Positions 1 through 7,159 of a DNA stretch of 42,793 nt are shown here, piece by piece. The DNA lies in assembly GCA_003284375.1 (NCBI GenBank), contig QBVL01000012.1, positions 1-42,793 of the forward strand, read 5' to 3'. Source of the stretch: Prochlorococcus sp. AG-311-J23 (lineage in GTDB: Bacteria > Cyanobacteriota > Cyanobacteriia > PCC-6307 > Cyanobiaceae). Position 1 is the stretch's first letter, and each line of letters begins with the position of its first letter. Position numbers and translations under genes: made by a program. The notes beneath the pieces were generated by a model, which ran no database searches, was not told the origin of the DNA, and was given only the letters and a program-made list of their open reading frames with translations.

Positions 1-386
1 CTAAAGGAAAGAAAATTTCAATCAAGAATCTCTCTCCTGCAGAAATAATAAAGACTTTTGAAGACGCGCAACTAAGCAAAGATCTCCCTGATATTTACGT
101 TGGAGATACCGTTCGTGTTGGTGTCCGAATAAGTGAGGGCAATAAGGAGAGGGTTCAGCCCTATGAGGGTGTTGTAATAGCGAAGAGGCACGGCGGAATT
201 CATCAAACAATTACCGTAAGGAGAATTTTCCAAGGAATAGGAGTTGAAAGAATTTTTCTGGTTCACAGTCCACAAGTTGCATCGATTAAGGTTGAGCGCC
301 GAGGTAAGGTAAGAAGGGCGAAGCTTTTCTATCTGCGTGAGCGAGTTGGCAAAGCCACACGCGTAAAGCAGCGCTTCGACCGCTGA
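1..386 (+). CDS. rplS: 50S ribosomal protein L19, 5'-truncated
   Basis: The reading frame is open from the window edge (first full codon at base 3) to TGA at 384-386. The translation carries the L19 core: a [14 protein letters not shown] segment, then [13 protein letters not shown], and the C-terminal [19 protein letters not shown]19 is a large-subunit protein at the 30S-50S interface. The N-terminus lies outside the window, so total length cannot be judged. It is followed on the same strand by tRNA-Trp, PSHCP, tRNA-Asp and gltX, a run of translation genes. Identification is firm; only the 5' end is missing. Confidence 0.97.
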   Translation, partial: KGKKISIKNLSPAEIIKTFEDAQLSKDLPDIYVGDTVRVGVRISEGNKERVQPYEGVVIAKRHGGIHQTITVRRIFQGIGVERIFLVHSPQVASIKVERRGKVRRAKLFYLRERVGKATRVKQRFDR

Positions 387-407
387 GGTTTCGGCCTCCT
401 CAATCAA

Positions 408-430
408 AAGTCATTGGTCGACAATGACTT
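408..430 (+). terminator. Hairpin between rplS and tRNA-Trp
   Basis: A perfect 9-bp stem, AAGTCATTG (408-416) with CAATGACTT (422-430), has a 5-nt loop. It lies 22 nt after the rplS stop and 16 nt before the tRNA 5' end. It has no T tract, so it is a weak candidate for intrinsic termination. It may instead stabilise the rplS 3' end or mark a tRNA processing site. Role inferred. Confidence 0.35.
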
Positions 431-446
431 AAAGGGCATATAAAAT

Positions 447-519
447 GCGCCGTTAGTTCAGTTGGTAGAACGCAGGTCTCCAAAACCTGATGTCGGGGGT
501 TCAAGTCCTCCACGGCGCG
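447..519 (+). tRNA. trnW: tRNA-Trp (CCA anticodon)
   Basis: The sequence folds as a 73-nt cloverleaf. The acceptor stem GCGCCGT (447-453) pairs with ACGGCGC (512-518), and G519 is the discriminator base. The anticodon stem CAGGT/ACCTG encloses the loop CTCCAAA, giving anticodon CCA. The T loop is GGGGTTCAAGTCC-like. The 3' CCA is not encoded, as is usual in cyanobacteria. Confidence 0.97.
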
Positions 520-554
520 TTCGAAAACCCTTTCTGCAGTTACTTTTTTAAAGA

Positions 555-743
555 ATGGAGTTGGATCTTCAACCTGGCGATGTCGTAAAAGTTCTTGAGT
601 CAGCTGCATTAGGCTGGGTCAGGGCTCGAGTTATTCGTGTAAAATCAGGTGGTCGCGTTGTAGTGCAAAGCGACCAAGGTCGCGAGTTCACAGCTCGTGG
701 AAATCAAGTTAGGCTTATAGAGCCTGCAGGTTTTCGTCCTTAA
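555..743 (+). CDS. Prochlorococcus/Synechococcus hyper-conserved protein (PSHCP)
   Basis: This is a 62-residue protein from ATG to TAA, rich in Val and Arg, with alternating hydrophobic strands (GDVVKVLE, WVRARVIRVK, RVVVQS, NQVRLIEP) that suggest a small beta barrel. I recognise it from length, sequence and position between tRNA-Trp and gltX as PSHCP. That protein is reported as essentially invariant across Prochlorococcus and marine Synechococcus, absent elsewhere, and Tudor-like in fold. A link to the ribosome or RNA has been proposed for it. No enzyme motif is visible. Its codons look less AT-biased than those of the neighbouring gltX. The basic, barrel-like sequence and the translation neighbours fit RNA binding, but that is inference. 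Confidence 0.88.
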   Translation: MELDLQPGDVVKVLESAALGWVRARVIRVKSGGRVVVQSDQGREFTARGNQVRLIEPAGFRP

Positions 744-896
744 AAGTCATCTACTTATTTAGTTTTATTTCATGAGCATCTCTCTTTATAGAGAATTAGA
801 TTGAAAAAACCTCATAAAGTTAGTTTTCCTAAGTCAAGAATATTAATTCTTAGTTGACTAGAAGGCATTTTTAGGATGATACTCATTGGGTAAATA

Positions 897-929
897 AAAA
901 GGATTTTTAATAAAAGATCAAATCCTTTT
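897..929 (+). terminator. Terminator-like hairpin before tRNA-Asp
   Basis: A perfect 10-bp inverted repeat, AAAAGGATTT (897-906) with AAATCCTTTT (920-929), encloses a 13-nt loop and ends in TTTT. It lies after PSHCP and 13 nt before tRNA-Asp. The stem is GC-poor, so termination would be weak. It could end the PSHCP transcript or guide processing of the tRNA 5' leader. Confidence 0.4.
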
Positions 930-942
930 GATGCCTAAAACT

Positions 943-1016
943 GGGACCGTAGTTCAACTGGTTAGAGCACCGCCCTGTCACGGCGGAAGTTGCGGGTTCG
1001 AATCCCGTCGGTCCCG
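943..1016 (+). tRNA. trnD: tRNA-Asp (GTC anticodon)
   Basis: This is a 74-nt cloverleaf. The acceptor stem GGGACCG (943-949) pairs with CGGTCCC (1009-1015), with discriminator G1016. The anticodon stem CCGCC/GGCGG encloses CTGTCAC, giving anticodon GTC. The T arm carries GGGTTCGAATCCC. No CCA is encoded. The gene lies 21 nt upstream of gltX on the same strand. Confidence 0.97.
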
Positions 1017-1037
1017 TATCTAAATTGAATTAGAGCT

Positions 1038-2468
1038 TTGAAAGTTAGGGTAAGGTTGGCACCAAGTCCAACGGGAACACTTCATCTAGGGACAGCGAGA
1101 ACTGCACTATTCAACTGGCTTTTTGCAAAAAAAGAAGGTGGGACTTTTCTTTTGAGAATTGAAGATACTGATATTGAAAGATCGAAAGAAGAATATATAA
1201 AAAACATATATGAAGGGCTCCAGTGGTTAGGAATCAACTGGGATGAATCCCCAACAATTCAAAGTGAAAGAGTAAATGAACATAAACAAATTATAAAAAC
1301 TCTTATCGATGAAGGATTTGCATACAAATGTTATGCATCAGAGAATGAACTCGATGAAATGAGAGAAACCCAAAAGAAAAACGGCTTAGCTCCAAAATAT
1401 GATAATAGGCACAGAAATTTAACTCAAGAACAAGAAGCAGAATTTATCAACGAAGGAAGAGAACCTGTTATCAGATTCAAAATCAGTGATCAAAAATTAA
1501 TTTCATGGAATGACTTAATTCGAGGAAAAATGACTTGGAGTGGAAAAGATTTAGGCGGTGATATGGTCATTGCAAGAAGAGCACCAGCAGATTTAATTGG
1601 AGATCCTTTATACAACTTAGTAGTTGTAGCCGATGATTCAGCAATGCAAATTTCTCATGTCATTAGGGGAGAAGATCATCTTGCAAATACTGCAAAGCAA
1701 ATTCTTATTTACGAAGCTCTAAATCTGAATATCCCCGTTTTCGCTCATACGCCTTTGATTCTTAATTCTGAAGGTAAAAAACTTTCCAAGAGGGATGGAG
1801 TTACTTCAATTTCTGAATTCAAGAAAATGGGTTATACATCAGAAGCGATGGCAAATTACATGACTCTTCTTGGCTGGTCAGTGCCAGAAGGGATTAATGA
1901 AAGATTTAAAATATCAGAAATCTCAGATATTTTCAGTTTTAAAAAGGTAAATAAAGCTTCAGCCAAATTTGATTGGGACAAATTGAATTGGCTTAACTCT
2001 CAAGTAATACATGAAATGTCAGCCCAAACTTTATTAGAAATTTTAGATCCGTTGTTTAAAGAAAATGGATGGTATTTACCAAATCAAGAATGGGGATTAC
2101 ATCTTGTAAATTTAATTGGGCCATCTATGGTTCTTATCAATGATGGAGTTAATCAAGCTAAACCTTTTTTTGAAGAGCCTGAATTAAGTTATGACGGTAA
2201 AAAACAATTGGGAATCAAAGAATCAAAAGTAATATTAAAGTTTATTCTTGAAAAACTGGAAAACTCAGATGCTGCACTTTTTAGCAAAGACGACGCTGTT
2301 GATCTAATCAAACATGTAACAAAGGACTGCAACGTCAAAAAAGGTCTAGTTATGAAAAGTATTAGAGCTGCACTTTTTGGAACTCTTAATGGCCCTGATT
2401 TAATCCAAAGTTGGGTTTTACTCTCAAGGTTCAGTAAAGATAGAACTAGAATTAGTCGGTTTATCTAG
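1038..2468 (+). CDS. gltX: Glutamyl-tRNA synthetase
   Basis: This class I aminoacyl-tRNA synthetase charges tRNA with glutamate for translation; in cyanobacteria Glu-tRNA also feeds tetrapyrrole synthesis and the Glu-tRNA(Gln) amidation route. At 476 residues it is the usual length. The HIGH-type motif is HLGT at residues 16-19, after APSPTGT. The KMSKS-type loop is KLSKRD at residues 248-253. The chosen start is TTG at 1038, because the conserved N-terminal strand [13 protein letters not shown] begins there. The 3' end overlaps the convergent antiporter gene by 45 nt. Confidence 0.97.
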   Translation: MKVRVRLAPSPTGTLHLGTARTALFNWLFAKKEGGTFLLRIEDTDIERSKEEYIKNIYEGLQWLGINWDESPTIQSERVNEHKQIIKTLIDEGFAYKCYASENELDEMRETQKKNGLAPKYDNRHRNLTQEQEAEFINEGREPVIRFKISDQKLISWNDLIRGKMTWSGKDLGGDMVIARRAPADLIGDPLYNLVVVADDSAMQISHVIRGEDHLANTAKQILIYEALNLNIPVFAHTPLILNSEGKKLSKRDGVTSISEFKKMGYTSEAMANYMTLLGWSVPEGINERFKISEISDIFSFKKVNKASAKFDWDKLNWLNSQVIHEMSAQTLLEILDPLFKENGWYLPNQEWGLHLVNLIGPSMVLINDGVNQAKPFFEEPELSYDGKKQLGIKESKVILKFILEKLENSDAALFSKDDAVDLIKHVTKDCNVKKGLVMKSIRAALFGTLNGPDLIQSWVLLSRFSKDRTRISRFI

Positions 2469-3668
2469 ATCTTTATCTTCGTCCAATAAACCCAACATTT
2501 TGGCCAAAGGTTGAGCTGTTAAACCTTGAATGCCCACTGTCATTAATATTGTCAAAAAAACTAATCCCTGAAGTTTTCCAGCCCCTAAAACGCCTGCTTG
2601 CTCCAATCTAATAGAAAATAAAGAGGCAACTGCTGCAGTCACTATTCCTCGGGGAGCCAACCAACCAAGAAACAATCTTTGTTTATTATCAAGAGGTAGC
2701 CCATAAGTTGCTATCGATACAGCTATTGGTCTCACTATGATCATCAAAAAAAGTACGCAGGTTATCCCCCCCCACCCCAAAGGACTCAATTCACCCCATG
2801 AAACATCTGCTGCTAGCAAAGGGAAAAGCATAGTTATTGCTAACTGAGCTAATTCTCTTATTAATTTATCCAGTTCATTCGCCTGTGTAGAAGGTCTTTG
2901 TCCTACAACAAAACCTGCTGCAACAGATGCCGGCAATCCTGATTCAGGTAACAACCATTCACATACTCCATAAAGCAAGAAAATCACTCCAAGAGTAAGT
3001 TGCAATCTGATCCCAATATAAGGTTCAGAACGTAAGCGCTTCAAACCCTCTGAAAGCAAAAGGCCTGCAAGTGATCCAATTAAGACTCCTCCGCCAAGCC
3101 TTGAAAACAAACCAAGAAAAAGCTCTCTCCACCCATGCAAATCTCCAACTACAAGTTCTAACAACAAAAGAGCAAGCACTGCTCCAATAGGTTCGAGTAT
3201 CAAACCTTCAGCTTCTAAAACATCACTCAATGGTGATGAAAGTTTAATTTGTCGAACTAAAGGAGTTACAACCGTGGGCCCAGTGGCAAGAACAATCGCG
3301 CTATAAACTCCCGCTACTGACCAGCCAAGTCCTGCGAACCAATGAGCAGCAAAGAAGCCCGCTGCCAATGAAATAATTAATCTAATTGAAGAAATTCTTA
3401 GAACTATCGACTTGATTGCCCCTCCAGGAAATCGAAGATTTAAACCACCATCAAACAAAACAAGGCTTACCAACAAGCCAACTATTGTCTCCAACCCCTT
3501 ACCTAGATCTAAAGGTTCAACTAATCCAAGACCTGATCTGCCGATTAACAAGCCAGATAGCAACAATAAAACAACCCCAGGAAGTCCTGTTAGCACTGAC
3601 AGTAATCTTGCGCCAGCTCCAGAAAAAACTGTTATTCCCCAGAGCAAACCCAGTCGCTCAGGAGTCAT
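2424..3668 (-). CDS. Na+/H+ antiporter-like CPA-family membrane protein
   Basis: This 414-residue, strongly hydrophobic protein has about 11-12 membrane helices and reads as a cation:proton antiporter of the CPA/NhaP type. Visible family motifs are FDGGLNL (72-78), [10 protein letters not shown] (128-137) and [12 protein letters not shown] (152-163). In classical NhaP the last region reads ESLLND; here EP replaces the ND pair, as in a subgroup whose ion preference cannot be read from sequence. It would exchange Na+ or K+ for protons at the cytoplasmic or thylakoid membrane. It converges on and overlaps gltX by 45 nt. A run of eight C on the plus strand (2766-2773) lies inside the gene. Confidence 0.8.
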   Translation of the reverse strand: MTPERLGLLWGITVFSGAGARLLSVLTGLPGVVLLLLSGLLIGRSGLGLVEPLDLGKGLETIVGLLVSLVLFDGGLNLRFPGGAIKSIVLRISSIRLIISLAAGFFAAHWFAGLGWSVAGVYSAIVLATGPTVVTPLVRQIKLSSPLSDVLEAEGLILEPIGAVLALLLLELVVGDLHGWRELFLGLFSRLGGGVLIGSLAGLLLSEGLKRLRSEPYIGIRLQLTLGVIFLLYGVCEWLLPESGLPASVAAGFVVGQRPSTQANELDKLIRELAQLAITMLFPLLAADVSWGELSPLGWGGITCVLFLMIIVRPIAVSIATYGLPLDNKQRLFLGWLAPRGIVTAAVASLFSIRLEQAGVLGAGKLQGLVFLTILMTVGIQGLTAQPLAKMLGLLDEDKDLDKPTNSSSIFTEP

Positions 3669-3839
3669 AAATAACTAGCAAGGAAGACATAAGAGAGTAT
3701 CCATTAAATCTACCTAAAAAAATAAATAAGTTAATAAGCTGATTTTACTTACATATCCTTATAGGGTAGCAATCCCTATTAATCCAGAAATTATTAACAC
3801 ATTCTCGTTTAGAAAATAACTGATAGCATCAATTCATAA

Positions 3840-4361
3840 TTATAGGTCAAACTTTCTAAGGAAAGATTGATTAGGCATATAGAGAGGGTGACGAGGATTA
3901 CCTTTTTTACTCAGGCCAAGGCATAAAACACGTTTGGAATAATTATTTTCATTTGATTTCAAATTTGAATAATTTTTAATTAATTTGAGAACTTTACGAT
4001 CACGTCCATTTAATTGACCTTTATCACCCCATCCTAACCACAAATCACAATCATTATTTTCCCTCCAAAATTCTAATGATTTTAAAGTAATTAAATTATT
4101 ATTTTCCCCTATGGGATCTTTGCTTTTTGATAGTTGAAGCGGAGACTTAGAAATTAGTCCAAAGAGGTTAATTATATAGATATTCTTATAACTCCATCTT
4201 GAGGAAAAATTAATTATCCTCATTAAAGTCCTATCGTTAATAGATGAATTAGCTTTTGAAGGATTTAAGCCAATAAAAAGAATCGTCTTTTTTCCAATTA
4301 ATAACTCTCTTTTTAAGATCCATCGATAGGAGCGACATCCACTAAATAAGCAAAATGACAG
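3840..4361 (-). CDS. DUF1643 family protein, start codon non-standard or lost
   Basis: The product has the DUF1643 signature: SGCRSYRWILKRE, then TILFIGLNPSKANSS, NDRTL, INFSSRWSY, YIINLFGL, DPIGENN, LWLGWGDKG and CLGLSKKGNPRHPLYMP. The first in-frame ATG (4221-4223) lies after the conserved GLNPS segment, so it is too late. The frame stays open upstream to TAA at 4383-4385 but holds no ATG, GTG or TTG. The most likely start is CTG at 4359-4361, one base from ATG, giving about 173 residues; ATT at 4365-4370 is an alternative. The family's function is unknown. The gene follows the Hli gene on the same strand. It may be translated from a rare start or be losing its start. Confidence 0.65.
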   Translation of the reverse strand: MSFCLFSGCRSYRWILKRELLIGKKTILFIGLNPSKANSSINDRTLMRIINFSSRWSYKNIYIINLFGLISKSPLQLSKSKDPIGENNNLITLKSLEFWRENNDCDLWLGWGDKGQLNGRDRKVLKLIKNYSNLKSNENNYSKRVLCLGLSKKGNPRHPLYMPNQSFLRKFDL

Positions 4362-4407
4362 CCCAATAATTAAAACTAAGTTTTATATTAATTAAGTATA
4401 CTTTTTT

Positions 4408-4590
4408 CTAGCCTAGAAAAAGTAAATTTGATGCTAGGAGAATAGTTGAAACTATAATTAAACCTGCTATTGCCATTCGGCCATTCCATATCTCAGCTTG
4501 GGGAGTAAATCCTCTTTTCCATGAATTAAGCTCACTTGAGCTTGCAAGCCTGGTGGATTTATTTACTTCATCTCTTTTTTTTAAAGGCAT
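4408..4590 (-). CDS. High-light-inducible protein (Hli/SCP)
   Basis: This 60-residue single-helix protein carries the chlorophyll-binding Hli core ExxNxRxA: E33, N36 and R38 in AEIWNGRMA, followed by a hydrophobic helix (about 40-58). Hli proteins sit in the thylakoid membrane, bind chlorophyll and carotenoid, and protect photosystem assembly and repair under light stress. The N-terminal 30 residues are polar and basic. The gene lies between tsaD (upstream) and the DUF1643 gene on the same strand. Which Hli subtype it is cannot be settled from sequence alone. Confidence 0.93.
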   Translation of the reverse strand: MPLKKRDEVNKSTRLASSSELNSWKRGFTPQAEIWNGRMAIAGLIIVSTILLASNLLFLG

Positions 4591-4620
4591 AATAAAAAAT
4601 TAAAAGCTTAAAAATATAGA

Positions 4621-5691
4621 TTAAAAAGGAGGAATCGAATCATAAAGTGAATCAGATTTTTCTAATGGCCAACGTGCGGAAACACCTAATTCCATCGAAC
4701 TTTTAGTGTCAATATTGCCTAATCTTAACAAAGCTGCCACACCAATCATTGCCGCATTATCAGTACAAAATTCCATTGGTGCAAGACCCATATTAATTGA
4801 ATTTTCAGATGCTTTTGCAAGCATCATTTCTCTTAAACGCACATTTGCCGCAACTCCTCCTACTAAAACAATAGAATTTAAGCCTTGGTCAAGGGCACAT
4901 TTAATGCTCCTCTCTACTAAGACTTCAGCCACTATGTATTCAAAACTTGCAGCAATATCTTCTATTGGTAATTTCTTATTTTCCGATCTAATTTTTTCTA
5001 TCTGGCGAAATACAGCCGTTTTTAAACCACTAAAAGAAAAGTCATATGGATAAAAACCACCTTCAGGTTTAGAGACTCTCCCTTTTGGAAATAAAAATTT
5101 CTTTGGATCTCCCGATTTAGCTATTTTTTGAATTGCCGGCCCCCCTGGATATGAAAGCCCCAAAAGTCTTGCAACCTTATCGAAAGCTTCTCCAGCTGCA
5201 TCGTCATGACTTCTACCAAGACGTTGATACTTATGATTAATATCTACTTTTATTAATTCAGTATGTCCTCCACTAACTAATAGAACTAAGAAAGGAGGTT
5301 TAGGATGGTTATCTGCCAAATAAATTGATGAAAGATGTCCCTCCAAATGATGTATTCCTAAGAATGGAATTTGATGTAAATTAGCTAAAGTTCTTGCCGT
5401 AATAGATCCGACCAAAAGTGACCCTGCTAATCCTGGAGTAACAGTTGCGGCTATTGCATCTATATCTTTTATCTTTAATTTTGATTTAGCAAAAACTTTC
5501 TCAATTAAAAATGGAAGATTTTCTAAATGTCTTCTTGAAGCAATTTCTGGAACTACACCACCCCAATTAGCATGTTCCTCAACTTGTGAAGCTATTTCAT
5601 TAGCTAACAAATCAATTTTTCCTTTTTCATTAGAAACTAAAGCTGCTGCAGACTCGTCACAACTTGTTTCGAGGGACAAAATTATTGACAT
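4621..5691 (-). CDS. tsaD: tRNA N6-adenosine threonylcarbamoyltransferase
   Basis: TsaD (formerly Gcp/YgjD) transfers the threonylcarbamoyl group from threonylcarbamoyl-AMP to A37 of ANN-decoding tRNAs, working with TsaB and TsaE. The 356-residue length is normal. The N-terminal nucleotide-binding motif [14 protein letters not shown] (5-18) and the metal-binding HxxxH at H115/H119 in GIHHLEGHL are present. [20 protein letters not shown] and a late [11 protein letters not shown] segment are also intact. The ATG start at 5689-5691 gives the usual N-terminus. It is divergent from psaF with about 70 nt between them, so that gap holds both promoters. Confidence 0.97.
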   Translation of the reverse strand: MSIILSLETSCDESAAALVSNEKGKIDLLANEIASQVEEHANWGGVVPEIASRRHLENLPFLIEKVFAKSKLKIKDIDAIAATVTPGLAGSLLVGSITARTLANLHQIPFLGIHHLEGHLSSIYLADNHPKPPFLVLLVSGGHTELIKVDINHKYQRLGRSHDDAAGEAFDKVARLLGLSYPGGPAIQKIAKSGDPKKFLFPKGRVSKPEGGFYPYDFSFSGLKTAVFRQIEKIRSENKKLPIEDIAASFEYIVAEVLVERSIKCALDQGLNSIVLVGGVAANVRLREMMLAKASENSINMGLAPMEFCTDNAAMIGVAALLRLGNIDTKSSMELGVSARWPLEKSDSLYDSIPPF

Positions 5692-5764
5692 TTCTAGCTA
5701 GTGATCAACTAAGTTTAATATTGAAATCCCATTAAAACAGGGAAACAGATAAAAATCAGAACTC

Positions 5765-6322
5765 ATGAGTCGTCTTTTATCAATTCTACTTTCAGCATTC
5801 CTTTTCTTGGGAATAGCTCCAATAGCTAATGCAAGACCAGGCCCCGCACTAAACGCTGATAGAGCTCCTACAGATTTTACAGCTTCTGCTTTAGTACCTT
5901 GCGCTGATAACCCCCGGTTTCAGGAGAGAGCAAGTACGGCCTCTACAGATCAAGCCATAAAAAGATTTGAAAGATATGGCAAAGCCCTTTGCGGAGACGA
6001 CGGACTCCCTCATCTAATAATTGGTCCACCCATTGAACCTTGGGGTGCATGGATTAACAGAGGTCATGAAGGTGATCTACTAATCCCAGGAGTAATGTTT
6101 ATCTATATTGCTGGTATTATTGGTTGGTCAGGAAGGGAGTATGTAAGAGCTGTTAGAGGTAAAAAGAACGCTGCAGAATATGAAATCATTATTGATACTG
6201 GTTTGGCTTGGCAATGCTTAAAAAGAGGCGCCGCATGGCCACTTCAAGCTAATAGAGAAGGTAAAAATGGAGAACTCAGAGAAAAGGACAATAACGTCTC
6301 TCTTAATGGACCAAGAGGCTAG
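5765..6322 (+). CDS. psaF: Photosystem I subunit III (PsaF)
   Basis: PsaF is a photosystem I subunit with a lumenal N-terminal domain, implicated in plastocyanin or cytochrome c6 docking, and a C-terminal membrane region. The 185-residue precursor has an N-terminal signal peptide ending ANA at residues 21-23. The mature part shows conserved cysteines C46 and C76, which pair as a disulphide in the family. It continues with GPPIEPWGAWINRGHEGDLL and a hydrophobic stretch (IPGVMFIYIAGIIGW). The basic, polar C-terminal tail after about residue 165 is longer than I expect in freshwater relatives. psaJ follows 48 nt downstream, the usual pairing. Confidence 0.96.
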   Translation: MSRLLSILLSAFLFLGIAPIANARPGPALNADRAPTDFTASALVPCADNPRFQERASTASTDQAIKRFERYGKALCGDDGLPHLIIGPPIEPWGAWINRGHEGDLLIPGVMFIYIAGIIGWSGREYVRAVRGKKNAAEYEIIIDTGLAWQCLKRGAAWPLQANREGKNGELREKDNNVSLNGPRG

Positions 6323-6370
6323 ACATAGTTAATTTATCAATTCCTAAAAATCACTTAATTTATTTCAATC

Positions 6371-6508
6371 ATGCTTAAATTATTACGCACTAAATGGTTT
6401 AGATCAGCTCCCGTCGTAGCAACCATTTGGATCACTTTAACTGCAGGTATTATCGTTGAATTTAATAGATTCGTTCCAGACTTACTTTTCCACCCAATGT
6501 CTTTTTAA
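6371..6508 (+). CDS. psaJ: Photosystem I subunit IX (PsaJ)
   Basis: This 45-residue protein runs from ATG to TAA. It begins [20 protein letters not shown] and continues with one membrane helix ([10 protein letters not shown]) and the conserved [11 protein letters not shown] end. PsaJ is a single-helix photosystem I subunit that packs against PsaF and binds chlorophyll and carotenoid. Its place directly after psaF, on the same strand, supports the call and suggests a psaFJ transcript. It converges on gmk with 22 nt between the stop codons. Confidence 0.95.
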   Translation: MLKLLRTKWFRSAPVVATIWITLTAGIIVEFNRFVPDLLFHPMSF

Positions 6509-6530
6509 AAATAGAAATTATTAATTAAAT

Positions 6531-7091
6531 TTAGTTTTTTAATCCCATTAAGCTTTCAATTTCATTGAAGGCTTTTTCTATATCTTCATTAATAACCACA
6601 GCGTCAAACTCTTTTTTTGCAAAAAGTTCCTTATTTGCTATTTCCAAACGATCTCTAATAGATTCTTCATTCTCAGTTCCTCTACCTCTAATTCTTTTTT
6701 CAAGTTCAGACAAATTAGGTGGTGCTATAAATATTTGCAATGCTTCAGGAAAAGACTTTCGAATTTGTCGAGCACCTTCTAATTCAATTTCAAGAAGGAC
6801 ATTAGTTCCTTTTTCTATTTTTTCTTTAACTATTTTTTTTGGAGTTCCATAAAAATTATTAGAGAATGAAGCCCACTCAAGGAAACCATCTTTATCAATT
6901 ATTTCTTGAAAATTTTTCTTCTCTAAGAAGAAATAATGCTCTCCCTCAATTTCTCCAGATCTTGGCTTACGGGTAGTAGCAGAAATAGAAAGCCATACAT
7001 CACTATGACTTTCGAGGATTTTCCTAACAATTGTTCCTTTACCCACCCCACTTGGGCCAGTAAGAACAGTAAGATTTCCTAAAGACGACAT
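6531..7091 (-). CDS. gmk: Guanylate kinase
   Basis: Guanylate kinase phosphorylates GMP to GDP with ATP in nucleotide metabolism. The 186-residue protein has the P-loop GPSGVGKGT at residues 12-20. The GMP-binding region reads SATTRKPRSGEIEGEHYFF, and ENEESIRDRL falls in the lid region. Length is normal. It lies opposite psaJ and is divergent from rqcH, with about 70 nt between the two start codons. Confidence 0.97.
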   Translation of the reverse strand: MSSLGNLTVLTGPSGVGKGTIVRKILESHSDVWLSISATTRKPRSGEIEGEHYFFLEKKNFQEIIDKDGFLEWASFSNNFYGTPKKIVKEKIEKGTNVLLEIELEGARQIRKSFPEALQIFIAPPNLSELEKRIRGRGTENEESIRDRLEIANKELFAKKEFDAVVINEDIEKAFNEIESLMGLKN

Positions 7092-7159
7092 AACTAAATC
7101 CTATCTAATTTGCCTAGCAAAGGTTAATTGCATTATTTATGAAGTTAAAAGGATGATAG

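Noticed and set aside
447-1016. The two tRNA genes as integration sites for a mobile element
   Set aside because: Flanking genes are core translation genes, there is no integrase and no direct repeat of a tRNA 3' end.
3412-3678. Two overlapping 84-88 codon frames opposite the antiporter gene
   Set aside because: Both lie antisense to the conserved N-terminal membrane helices and show only low-complexity Pro/Asn/Ser or Leu/Gln sequence.
4706-5053. 115-codon open frame opposite tsaD
   Set aside because: It is the antisense shadow of a well-conserved gene, has no recognisable domain and no ribosome binding site.
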